A stretch of DNA of 6,372 nucleotides, taken from NCBI GenBank assembly GCA_044439985.1, contig JBITAG010000027.1, positions 1 through 6,372 of the forward strand. Reading direction: 5' to 3'. The DNA is from JAJRXR01 sp044439985 (lineage in GTDB: Bacteria; Planctomycetota; Phycisphaerae; Phycisphaerales; UBA1924). How positions within the stretch are numbered: the first letter of the stretch is position 1; each line of letters opens with the position of its first letter. Both the position numbers and the translations under genes were made by a program. The notes beneath the pieces were generated by a model. That model saw only the letters and a program-made list of their open reading frames with translations, was not told where the DNA came from and made no database searches. Positions 1 to 5,327 of the stretch are shown piece after piece.

Positions 1-297
1 CGCCTCACGGAGCAGGGCGCCGATCGGTACGCCCTCGCCGCCCCCCCTTCCGTCATCCGAGCCGCCGACGTGCTCACGCGGGGCGTCCACCTCACGGGCG
101 CCCCCGAGGACCGGGGCGTGATCGCCCGCCTCGACGCCGCCCGGATTGAGGCCCTCGGGGAGCAGACAATCGCGGACCTGGGCGCCCTCTCGACGCCCGG
201 GGAGGCCCCGGAAACGCCCTCGTCGCCCCCTGAACCGGGTGAGAGCCCGCCCGAGGGCCCCGCGGGGGACTCCCGCCTACCCTCCCAGTCCCCATGA
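1..297 (+). CDS. C-terminal part of an unidentified protein with a winged-helix-like segment
   Basis: The frame is open from the first base of the window and ends at TGA 295-297, so 98 C-terminal residues are visible and the start lies outside. Residues 1-25 (RLTEQGADRYALAAPP, then an 'I-AADVL' helix) resemble the wing and following helix of Rrf2-type winged-helix domains, and 'TIADL' near residue 60 resembles the end of that fold. Such a domain occurs in Rrf2 regulators and, as I recall, at the C-terminus of some YihY/BrkB membrane proteins. The visible part cannot separate these. The last 35 or so residues are a Pro/Glu/Ser-rich tail, probably disordered. The stop overlaps the next gene's start in ATGA, which suggests translational coupling with the ACT protein. 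That the frame is coding is fairly likely; the family is a weak guess. Confidence 0.55.
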   Translation, partial: RLTEQGADRYALAAPPSVIRAADVLTRGVHLTGAPEDRGVIARLDAARIEALGEQTIADLGALSTPGEAPETPSSPPEPGESPPEGPAGDSRLPSQSP

Positions 298-713
298 ACG
301 TGGAACGCCTCACCGAGTTCACGATCTACCTCGCCCAACGCCCGGGCGAGCTGGCCGGGTTGCTCGAAGCCGCGGCCGTGGCTGGCGTCGACGTCGAAGG
401 CCTCTCGGTCACCGAGTACAACGAGCGCGGCCTGGTTCGCCTCATCGGCGCCCCCGAGGAGTCGCTCCGCCACGTCATGGAGTCCCTTGTCGAGTCCGGC
501 CTCGGCCCCGCGGTCGAGACGCCCGTGCTCAGCGTGGAGATCGATCAACGCCCCGGCGCGGTCCGCGACCTCTCCGTCATGATGGCCGACGCCAGGGTCA
601 ACGTGAAGCACGTCTACCTCTGCCCGGCGCAGAACGGGAACCCGACCCGGGTGATCATCTGCGTGGATGATCTGGACAAGGCGATCGAGACCATCAGCGC
701 CCACGTCACCTAA
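294..713 (+). CDS. Tandem ACT-domain protein
   Basis: This 139-residue protein consists almost wholly of two ACT-like beta-alpha-beta-beta-alpha-beta units, roughly residues 9-70 and 79-135. Each opens with a beta strand and the loop signature 'QRPGEL' (residues 15-20) or 'QRPGAV' (85-90), the segment that binds amino acids or similar small ligands in ACT domains. There is no catalytic domain, no signal peptide and no membrane segment, so a cytoplasmic ligand-sensing or regulatory role is inferred. The ligand cannot be read from the sequence. The ATG at 294 overlaps the upstream stop (ATGA) and no clear Shine-Dalgarno sequence precedes it, so translation probably depends on coupling to the gene before it. 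It ends at TAA 711-713, only six bases from the stop of the converging minus-strand remnant. Confidence 0.85.
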   Translation: MNVERLTEFTIYLAQRPGELAGLLEAAAVAGVDVEGLSVTEYNERGLVRLIGAPEESLRHVMESLVESGLGPAVETPVLSVEIDQRPGAVRDLSVMMADARVNVKHVYLCPAQNGNPTRVIICVDDLDKAIETISAHVT

Positions 714-719
714 TCCGGT

Positions 720-965
720 TCATCCGAGACCTCGCCACGCGCACGGACGCCGCCGACGCGAACCGATCAGCCCGGTCAACGCGAAGGCCCCGAGCGGCCC
801 CGGCGTCGGCAGCCACGACTGAAGCGTTAGCGTCCCCGTGATCCGCGTATCCAACGCGCCCGCGACGCCGTCGCAGGCCTCGAAGAACTCGAGCAGCATG
901 CCGTCGGGGAGGAAAGGGCCTGAGAGGCCGACGCAGCCGGTCAGGACGCCGTTCGCGATCGAGGA
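720..965 (-). pseudogene. Remnant of a PEP-CTERM-like protein gene (C-terminal third only)
   Basis: The minus strand from 965 to TGA 722-720 reads 81 residues without interruption. They match the tail of the intact neighbour at 1190-1834: 'LPDGMLLEFFEACDGV' corresponds to its 'LADGMLRIEFWDSFDDI', 'TGTLTLQS' to 'DGSITLQS', and 'LPTPG' to 'VPAPS', followed by a short hydrophobic stretch and RRRR. Upstream the frame is closed by TGA at 968-966, and no start codon precedes the homologous part except an internal ATG at 899-897. The signal peptide and first half of the fold are absent, and I could not find them in other frames upstream to about 1100. Nine residues follow the arginine run, unlike the intact copies, where the protein stops there. 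It is best read as a truncated, decaying paralogue. A sequencing frameshift is less likely because no upstream homology is visible. Confidence 0.75.
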
Positions 966-988
966 TCACATCGTTGCAGGTCCAGTGC

Positions 989-1008
989 GCCCCGCCGCGG
1001 GGCGGGGC
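989..1008. repeat. GC-only inverted repeat
   Basis: GCCCCGCC (989-996) and GGCGGGGC (1001-1008) form an 8-bp perfect stem with a 4-base loop. Neither side is followed by a T-run, so a Rho-independent terminator is not supported. It lies in the roughly 130 bases (969-1101) between the remnant and the next terminator, where I recognise no gene. It may be incidental in such GC-rich DNA. Confidence 0.4.
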
Positions 1009-1101
1009 TCCCGGGCAGATTCCCCCGAGGGTGCTCTCCGGGGTGGGCGCCGTCGGTGGTGGTCTTTCGGGCGCCGTGAGCGGGCGTGGTGGTGGGGGAG
1101 C

Positions 1102-1133
1102 AAAAACGAGCCACGCCCCCGTCGGGGCGTGGC
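1102..1133 (-). terminator. Rho-independent terminator of the PEP-CTERM-like gene at 1190-1834
   Basis: On the minus strand a perfect 10-bp stem GCCACGCCCC/GGGGCGTGGC (arms 1133-1124 and 1119-1110) with a 4-base loop is followed by TCGTTTTTGC (1109-1100). It sits 56 bases past the stop codon at 1190. The hairpin plus five consecutive U residues is typical of an intrinsic terminator. Confidence 0.85.
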
Positions 1134-1170
1134 CGTAGACGAATGTCTGATTTTGGGTCAAGAACCAATA

Positions 1171-1184
1171 GAGCCCGAAGGCTC
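1171..1184 (-). other. UUCG tetraloop hairpin just past a stop codon
   Basis: Five bases after the TAA at 1192-1190, the minus strand reads GAGCC-TTCG-GGCTC. This is a 5-bp stem closed by C-G around a UUCG loop, a notably stable tetraloop. What follows (TATTGGTTCTTG) is not a true U-tract, so it is more likely a 3'-end stabiliser or weak first terminator ahead of the stronger one at 1102-1133. Confidence 0.5.
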
Positions 1185-1189
1185 AGTGA

Positions 1190-1834
1190 TTAGCGACGAC
1201 GACGGGCGGCGACGAGGCCACCGAGGCCGAGCAGGGCGACGCCGCTCGGAGCGGGGACGCTGGACTGCAGGGTGATCGAGCCGTCCATGATGGCGTCGAT
1301 CTCGTCGGTGATGTCGTCGAAGGAATCCCAGAACTCGATGCGGAGCATGCCGTCAGCGAGGACCAGGTCGGGAAGACCCGCGTCCACGAGCTTGACGATG
1401 CCGCCCGAGGTGAAGTTGGCGGTACCGGCGAAGTCGTTGCCGGCGCCGACGCTCAGGAAGATGCCAGCGCCGGAGTCCTGCGTCTGGTTGTCGAAGTACA
1501 TCGTCGCCTCGGAGAGCCAGCTGGCGCCGAAGGTCGAGACGGTGACGTCCCAGCCGATGCCGTTCAGGTCGATGGCCGAACCGGAGGCCAGACCGAAGAG
1601 GGCGGCCATATCGATGGTCATGACCACGTTGTTGGCGCTGCCGAGGCCGTCCCAGACCGCGACCTGATCCAGCGCCACGGTGCGGGTGAAGCCAGCGCGA
1701 GAGGTCTGCGCGGTGAAGTCACCGGCGGTCGTCTCGGTCTTGGTGTCGTAGATCGGGGCAACGCTCGAGAGCACGTCAGCGCTGGCGCCGCCAGCAAGGG
1801 CAGCCAGGGCGGCCGCAGTAATCAGACTCTTCAT
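1190..1834 (-). CDS. Exported PEP-CTERM-like protein (VPAP variant), copy 1
   Basis: This is a 214-residue secreted protein. Residues 1-19 form a signal peptide (Lys at 2, Ala/Leu-rich core, cleavage likely after ASA). The body is rich in beta-strand-forming and acidic residues, with GIGWDV at 92-97 and DGMLRIEFWD at 161-170, segments shared with the copies at 3781-4383 and 4707-5327. The end is VPAP (193-196), about 13 small hydrophobic residues, then RRRR as the last four. This resembles the PEP-CTERM sorting tail, which exosortase systems cut to release or anchor surface proteins. Here Glu of 'PEP' is Ala, so processing is inferred, not shown. The start is well supported by AGGAGG at 1849-1844, nine bases before ATG. 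A terminator follows at 1102-1133, so the gene appears monocistronic. Its 3'-terminal 19 bases are identical to those of copy 2. Function of the body is unknown. Confidence 0.85.
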   Translation of the reverse strand: MKSLITAAALAALAGGASADVLSSVAPIYDTKTETTAGDFTAQTSRAGFTRTVALDQVAVWDGLGSANNVVMTIDMAALFGLASGSAIDLNGIGWDVTVSTFGASWLSEATMYFDNQTQDSGAGIFLSVGAGNDFAGTANFTSGGIVKLVDAGLPDLVLADGMLRIEFWDSFDDITDEIDAIMDGSITLQSSVPAPSGVALLGLGGLVAARRRR

Positions 1835-1843
1835 CTCAAATTC

Positions 1844-1864
1844 CCTCCTCTGCCTCGCGGCAGA
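1844..1864 (-). promoter_or_regulatory. Shine-Dalgarno sequence abutting a GNRA hairpin
   Basis: On the minus strand TCTGCC-GCGA-GGCAGA (1864-1849) is a perfect 6-bp stem with a GNRA-type loop. Its last A is also the first base of the ribosome binding site AGGAGG (1849-1844), nine bases before the ATG at 1834. The hairpin would leave the site essentially open, so it could protect the 5' region or position the ribosome. A regulatory role is inference. Confidence 0.6.
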
Positions 1865-2225
1865 ATCTCAGAAACAACTCTTGCCAGCCCTGCGTCTTGC
1901 CACGCATGACCAGCAACTTCTCAACACATCTCGAGGAGATCGAACACTCTCTTTGCTTTCACGTCCGCCGCAGGCACGGCGGACGCTCGATCTCTCTCTC
2001 ACACACTCGAAGGCCCGGATGAGCACCCGAACCCACGAGAAGGGCAGTTTCCCGCAATTGCCCGCCATCCGTCAAGGCCAATTGCGCCTTTCCCCCCGAA
2101 TTTGCTGGCACAGCTTTAAGTTAGCTGCACGTTCGGGTCTGGATAACCCCTCCAGCTTCCCGATCTTCACACCAAACCCCGCGATGACGGGCCATTGACC
2201 CGTTCCACCCCTCCTCCCCGTTGGC
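1865..2225. other. Divergent intergenic region between the PEP-CTERM-like gene and nuoB
   Basis: About 360 bases hold the 5' regions of the minus-strand gene at 1834 and of nuoB. They are less GC-rich than the genes. Visible structure: a strong hairpin at 1962-1985; a small dyad ATCTC/GAGAT at 1928-1940; the heptamer CAATTGC twice (2055-2061 and 2079-2085, 24 bases apart); and a dyad CAGCT-N7-AGCTG at 2111-2127 in an AT-rich patch. Both promoters must lie here, but no convincing -35/-10 pair stands out. A 105-codon plus-strand frame at 1881-2198 shows no recognisable protein features and is not called. Confidence 0.6.
1962..1985. repeat. 9-bp perfect hairpin in the intergenic region
   Basis: CGTCCGCCG (1962-1970) pairs perfectly with CGGCGGACG (1977-1985) around a 6-base loop. 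It lies 128 bases upstream of the minus-strand start at 1834, probably in the leader or promoter region of that gene. On neither strand does a T-run follow, so it is not a classic intrinsic terminator. It could be an RNA leader element or a protein-binding dyad. Confidence 0.5.
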
Positions 2226-2231
2226 TACGAT
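2226..2231 (+). promoter_or_regulatory. Possible -10 element for nuoB
   Basis: TACGAT matches four of six bases of a sigma-70 -10 box and would start transcription near 2238, giving a leader of about 38 bases before the nuoB ATG at 2276. No good -35 box is at the normal distance: TTGACC at 2195-2200 is 25 bases away. This is only a weak candidate. Confidence 0.2.
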
Positions 2232-2265
2232 CCCCCGATCGGCGGGCCGCCGCCCCCTTCAGCCC

Positions 2266-2270
2266 GGGAG
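2266..2270 (+). promoter_or_regulatory. Ribosome binding site that fixes the nuoB start
   Basis: GGGAG ends five bases before the ATG at 2276. The frame is open upstream to a TTG at 2195, but those extra 27 codons are Pro/Arg-rich, unlike NuoB N-termini. The Shine-Dalgarno sequence and the family length both favour 2276. Confidence 0.7.
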
Positions 2271-2275
2271 TTCCG

Positions 2276-2842
2276 ATGGGTATCGAAGCCGCACTCTCCA
2301 CCGACCTCGTCCTGACCACCCAGCTCAAGCGGGTCGTCAACTGGGCCCGACGCTCCAGCCTCTGGCCCATGCCCTTCGCCACCGCCTGCTGCGGCATCGA
2401 ACTCATGGCCACCGCCTGCTCCCGCTACGACATCGCCCGCTTCGGCGCTGAGGCCATGCGATTCAGCCCCCGCCAGGCGGATCTGCTCATCGTCGCCGGA
2501 CGCATCTCCGTCAAGATGCTCCCCGTCCTCCAGCGCATCTACGAACAGATGGCCGAGCCCAAGTGGGTCATCTCCATGGGCGCCTGCGCCTCAACCGGCG
2601 GCGTCTTCGACACCTACGCCACCGTCCAGGGCTGCGATCAGTTCATCCCCGTCGATGTCTACGTCCCCGGATGCCCCCCCCGCCCCGAGCAGCTCCTCGA
2701 GGGCGGCATGGCGATCCCGCGCATCATCGACGAGGACGGCATCCCCCCCAAGGGACCCGACGGCAAGCGGATCCCCCTCGGCATTGCCCTCGAGCCCAAC
2801 CACGCGGTCCGCCCCCAGCCGGTCCCCCTCGGACTCGGCTGA
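2276..2842 (+). CDS. nuoB: NADH-quinone oxidoreductase subunit B (NuoB)
   Basis: NuoB is the subunit of respiratory complex I that carries the terminal iron-sulfur cluster N2 and passes electrons to quinone at the cytoplasmic face of the membrane. From ATG 2276 the protein has 188 residues, the usual size. The four cluster ligands are present: adjacent cysteines C38-C39 in 'TACCGIE', C104 in 'GACASTGG' and C133 in 'VPGCPPRPE'. The conserved stretches 'MATACSRYDIARFG' (44-57) and 'QADLLIVAGRIS' (67-78) also match the family closely. The last 30 or so residues after the core are Pro-rich and variable. No other nuo gene is visible: upstream is a divergent exported protein and downstream, 24 bases away, a converging methyltransferase. 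In many bacteria nuoB lies between nuoA and nuoC, so this copy appears detached from an operon. No terminator is evident in the short gap after its stop. Confidence 0.96.
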   Translation: MGIEAALSTDLVLTTQLKRVVNWARRSSLWPMPFATACCGIELMATACSRYDIARFGAEAMRFSPRQADLLIVAGRISVKMLPVLQRIYEQMAEPKWVISMGACASTGGVFDTYATVQGCDQFIPVDVYVPGCPPRPEQLLEGGMAIPRIIDEDGIPPKGPDGKRIPLGIALEPNHAVRPQPVPLGLG

Positions 2843-2866
2843 GCCGCCAAGGCCCCGCGATCCGGA

Positions 2867-3661
2867 TCACTTCTCCGTCCGCCAGGGCGTCGGCGCCATC
2901 GGCGGACGCTCCTTCAGCGTCGGGTCGATCGTGTGGGCTGGCAGCTCGGCCCACAGCCGGGGAGCCCCGATGGGCTTGCGGTACCCCACCGCCAGGACCG
3001 TGTTGAGCCGTGCGACGCCGGGGTGGAGCGGCTGGGTCTTGTCGTGCCAGGACATCGTCTGGCGCAGCGCCTCGGGGTCGTCGAGCATCTCCCGGTGCGT
3101 CAGCGTGTCCTCCGGGTTGAGGGGCTCGAACCCCACCTCCCGGAAGTTGGCGTCGAAGGAGATGTTCCGGACCCCGTGGTCGATCGTGTGAATCGTCACG
3201 CCCCCGGGCTTGAGCAGGCGCATGCACTCGCGGCAGAACGCGCGACGCGGTCGCTCCTGTTCCTCGGGCGGGTTGGGCGTGTACCGCGTGTCGAAGTTCG
3301 TCTCACGCTGCCCGATGTGCTCCAGCACGGACGACGAGAAGATCACGTCGAAATAGTCGCTCGGCAGCGCGTTGGATGAGGCCCCGATGTTGCACCGCGA
3401 AATGATGATCCGCGGATCCAGCTCGGGCGGCTCGGCGAGCACACCCGCGCCCCCCGCGTCGTACGGGTCCGCGATCCAGTGCTCGCCCTTCCCGATCGCG
3501 TCCAGGATCAGCGTGTTGTCGTTCGCCCCGACCTCAAGCACCCGAGCGTCGGCGGTGACGTGCCGCTTCAGGTTCTCGATCAGGAACCGCTCTTGCCACG
3601 TCTTTGTGTTGACGCACGGTTCGAGGTCGTCGTAGTCCGAGTCTTTGGCGTACAGGAGCAT
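2867..3661 (-). CDS. Class I SAM-dependent methyltransferase
   Basis: This 264-residue protein has a Rossmann-type methyltransferase core. Motif I is 'VLEVGANDNT' (41-50), the SAM-binding loop in a form with Asn/Asp in place of later glycines. 'IADPYD' (63-68) follows the second strand. 'FDVIFSSSVLEHI' (104-116) is the motif IV region with the typical 'VLEHI', and 'RLLKPGGVTIHTIDH' (148-162) is the strand after the LKPGG turn. This layout fits the Methyltransf_11 group; the substrate is not apparent. There is no signal peptide or membrane segment. ATG 3661 is chosen because homology-like sequence begins there. The frame stays open far upstream, but that stretch overlaps the paralogue at 3781-4383 in another frame and the terminator at 3715-3749. 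No strong Shine-Dalgarno sequence precedes the start. It converges on nuoB with 24 bases between stops. A role in modifying sugars or lipids is possible but unsupported. Confidence 0.85.
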   Translation of the reverse strand: MLLYAKDSDYDDLEPCVNTKTWQERFLIENLKRHVTADARVLEVGANDNTLILDAIGKGEHWIADPYDAGGAGVLAEPPELDPRIIISRCNIGASSNALPSDYFDVIFSSSVLEHIGQRETNFDTRYTPNPPEEQERPRRAFCRECMRLLKPGGVTIHTIDHGVRNISFDANFREVGFEPLNPEDTLTHREMLDDPEALRQTMSWHDKTQPLHPGVARLNTVLAVGYRKPIGAPRLWAELPAHTIDPTLKERPPMAPTPWRTEK

Positions 3662-3714
3662 GGCGTCATGGTAACGCCGCCTGATCGGCGCCCGCGGTCT
3701 CCCGGTCGGGCGGG

Positions 3715-3749
3715 AAAGAAACAGGGCGCCGGTCGTCTGACCAGCGCCC
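3715..3749 (-). terminator. Rho-independent terminator of the PEP-CTERM-like gene at 3781-4383
   Basis: On the minus strand GGGCGCTGGTC (3749-3739) pairs with GACCGGCGCCC (3734-3724), an 11-bp stem with one U-G pair and a 4-base loop, followed by TGTTTCTTT (3723-3715). It lies 31 bases after the stop codon and 53 bases before the methyltransferase start, so the two genes are probably transcribed separately. Confidence 0.85.
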
Positions 3750-3780
3750 CGCGTTGATTCGTCGATGGGTGACGTTCGTC

Positions 3781-4383
3781 TTAGCGACGACGACGGGCGA
3801 CCATGCCCAGCGCGCCCATGCCCAGGGCCAGCGTGCCCGGGGCGGGGACGGACGAGACCTGGACGTGCAGCATGCTGCCGAGCCCGTAGGTCGCCTCGGG
3901 ACCCGCGATCGGGTTGGAGGGCAGGAAGAACTCGATGAAGATCTGCCCGTCGCTGACCTCGAACTCCTGATCGGCGAGGATCAGGTTGATCATCTCGCCC
4001 GAGGTGGAGGCGCCGGCGCCCACGAAGTCCTGGCTGTCGAACGGGTTGAGGACCACGCCCTCGCCGAGCGAGTTGAAGATCGCGATCGAGACGTCGCTGA
4101 GAAGCATCGGGTCGATGGTCGTGGCGTTCACGTCCCAGCCGAGGCCGGTCACCCACATGTCCTCGCCCACATCGAGGCGCATGGACTTGTTCCAGCTGCT
4201 GCCCTGGATGTTGTTGTGCACCATGGATGAGATGTTGACGTCGAACGTGCCGGCGCCCTCGGACGCCGCGACCTCGATGGGCGTGGAGGCGATGGTGAGC
4301 CCCGTTGCCGATGAGATCTGCCCCGAAGCGCTGCACGCCGCGCCCGCGATGAACGCCGTGATGACCCCAGTCTGAACCTTCAT
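3781..4383 (-). CDS. Exported PEP-CTERM-like protein (VPAP variant), copy 2
   Basis: This 200-residue protein has an N-terminal signal peptide (about residues 1-21; cleavage probably near SASG-Q). Its single Cys at 17 is not in a good lipobox. The body holds 'FDVNISSMVHNNIQGS' (47-62), GLGWDV (80-85), 'AIFNSLGEGVVLNPF' (101-115) and 'DGQIFIEFF' (145-153). All of these align with copy 3, and the later ones with copy 1. The tail is VPAPG (179-183), a short hydrophobic stretch and terminal RRRR, like a PEP-CTERM sorting signal with Ala for Glu. AGGAG at 4394-4390, six bases before ATG, supports the start. The terminator at 3715-3749 and the long leader upstream indicate its own transcription unit. 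Cell-surface or periplasmic location is inferred from signal and tail; the function of the beta-rich body is unknown. Confidence 0.85.
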   Translation of the reverse strand: MKVQTGVITAFIAGAACSASGQISSATGLTIASTPIEVAASEGAGTFDVNISSMVHNNIQGSSWNKSMRLDVGEDMWVTGLGWDVNATTIDPMLLSDVSIAIFNSLGEGVVLNPFDSQDFVGAGASTSGEMINLILADQEFEVSDGQIFIEFFLPSNPIAGPEATYGLGSMLHVQVSSVPAPGTLALGMGALGMVARRRR

Positions 4384-4394
4384 GCTCTACTCCT

Positions 4395-4637
4395 GTCCAG
4401 CGGCGATTTGCCGCGCAACTACAGCACACACCGATCCCGGCAGCAGCCCGCTCAAGGCGAACCTCCCCGGACCTGCTGGACGGTCGTACTCAGCCTGCTT
4501 CCTGACGGGCCGGGATCGGGTCTGCACGCCCTACCCCGACATCCCGGATCTCCTCCCCGGGACACGTCCAATAGACACCACGCTGGCGTATGTGCCAGTG
4601 GCTCCAGTGATTTCCGTCCGAAATTGTCCGTCCCCCC
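4395..4637. other. Intergenic leader region of PEP-CTERM-like copy 2
   Basis: About 240 bases upstream of copy 2 contain no convincing gene on either strand. On the minus strand CTGGCA (4598-4593), 17 bases, then TCTATT (4575-4570) is a possible but weak sigma-70-like pair, each box matching four of six consensus bases. The -35-like box overlaps the small dyad CTGGC/GCCAG at 4583-4598. A second dyad, CCCGG/CCGGG, lies at 4543-4561. I see no known riboswitch pattern. Confidence 0.4.
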
Positions 4638-4673
4638 AAAAACAACCGCGGGACGGGTGTTCCCGTCCCGCGG
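4638..4673 (-). terminator. Rho-independent terminator of the PEP-CTERM-like gene at 4707-5327
   Basis: On the minus strand CCGCGGGACGGG (4673-4662) pairs perfectly with CCCGTCCCGCGG (4657-4646), a 12-bp stem with loop AACA, followed by TTGTTTTT (4645-4638). It is the strongest terminator in the window and sits 33 bases past the stop codon. Confidence 0.92.
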
Positions 4674-4706
4674 TCTGCGAGAGAGCTTGAGAGAGCCGGT
4701 CAGGCC

Positions 4707-5327
4707 TTAGCGCCGGCGGCGCCGGGCGACCGCCACACCACCCAGGCCCATCAGGGCCGCGGTGCCGGGCGCCGGGACGACCTCGATCGAGAGCGTGCTC
4801 CGGTCCAGGTACGAGACCTCGGGGCCGACGAGCGGGTTGCCCGTCAGGAAGAACTCCATGGTGATCTCGCCGTCACGGACGGGGAAGCCGAACCGGAGGT
4901 CGGAGATGTCGATCCAGCCGGAGGCGTGGTAGGCGTCGGAGCCGTCTTCGCCACGCGCCATCTGGCCGTACTCGAAGGGGGAGATGATCACGCCCTGGCC
5001 GTCCGAGTTGACGACCGCGATGCGGACCATCTCGAGGTAGTCGGCGTTGGGGGTTTCCGCCCAGAGGTCCCAGCCGATGCCGCCCACGCCGAAGTCGCCG
5101 GCGCCGATATCGACCGTGGCGACGCGGGTGAACTGGCTGCCCTGCACGTTGACGTGCTCCAGGGAGCTGATGTTGAACTCGTGCAGGCCCTCGCCGTCAC
5201 GGGTGGTCGAGCCGACCACGACGCCGTTCACGTCAAGGTTGCGGGTGGACTGGATCACGTCCGCCGAGGCGGCGCCGGCGAGCATGGAAAGGGCGGCAAT
5301 GGCGGTGATGGTGGTTCCGGTCTTCAT
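4707..5327 (-). CDS. Exported PEP-CTERM-like protein (VPAP variant), copy 3
   Basis: This 206-residue protein opens with a signal peptide (residues 1-22, cleavage likely after ASA). The body shares 'FNISSLEHVNVQGS' (51-64), GIGWDL (83-88), 'AVVNSDGQGVIISPF' (104-118) and 'DGEITMEFFLTGNPLVGPE' (152-170) with copy 2, its closest relative here. Copy 2 has 'FFLPSNPIAGPE' at the last position. The C-terminus is VPAPG (184-188), about 13 small hydrophobic residues and RRRRR, a PEP-CTERM-like tail with Ala replacing Glu. GGAGA at 5339-5335, seven bases before ATG, supports the start. It has its own strong terminator at 4638-4673. Duplication with copy 2 is inferred from the protein alignment and shared orientation. 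Sorting by an exosortase is plausible for the family, but no exosortase gene is in the window. Confidence 0.85.
   Translation of the reverse strand: MKTGTTITAIAALSMLAGAASADVIQSTRNLDVNGVVVGSTTRDGEGLHEFNISSLEHVNVQGSQFTRVATVDIGAGDFGVGGIGWDLWAETPNADYLEMVRIAVVNSDGQGVIISPFEYGQMARGEDGSDAYHASGWIDISDLRFGFPVRDGEITMEFFLTGNPLVGPEVSYLDRSTLSIEVVPAPGTAALMGLGGVAVARRRRR

Noticed and set aside
146..670. 174-codon Arg/Pro-rich plus-strand frame
   Set aside because: It overlaps the ACT gene in another frame and has the composition of a high-GC shadow.
706..1161. 151-codon minus-strand frame covering the remnant region
   Set aside because: It is in a different frame from the recognisable paralogue tail, starts inside the next gene's terminator region and is Arg-rich without motifs.
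2101..2130. Sigma-54 promoter suggested by TGGCAC
   Set aside because: The GC doublet expected 10 bases after GG is not present at the right spacing.
1881..2198. 105-codon plus-strand frame in the intergenic region
   Set aside because: No recognisable domain, no clear ribosome binding site, and it covers the hairpin and likely promoter sites.
2195..2275. Upstream TTG start for nuoB
   Set aside because: The added 27 residues are Pro/Arg-rich and unlike the family; ATG 2276 has a proper Shine-Dalgarno sequence and gives the usual length.
3662..4429. N-terminal extension of the methyltransferase frame to 520 residues
   Set aside because: The extra 256 codons are Arg/Gly/His-rich, run through the terminator at 3715-3749 and overlap the well-supported exported protein gene in another frame.
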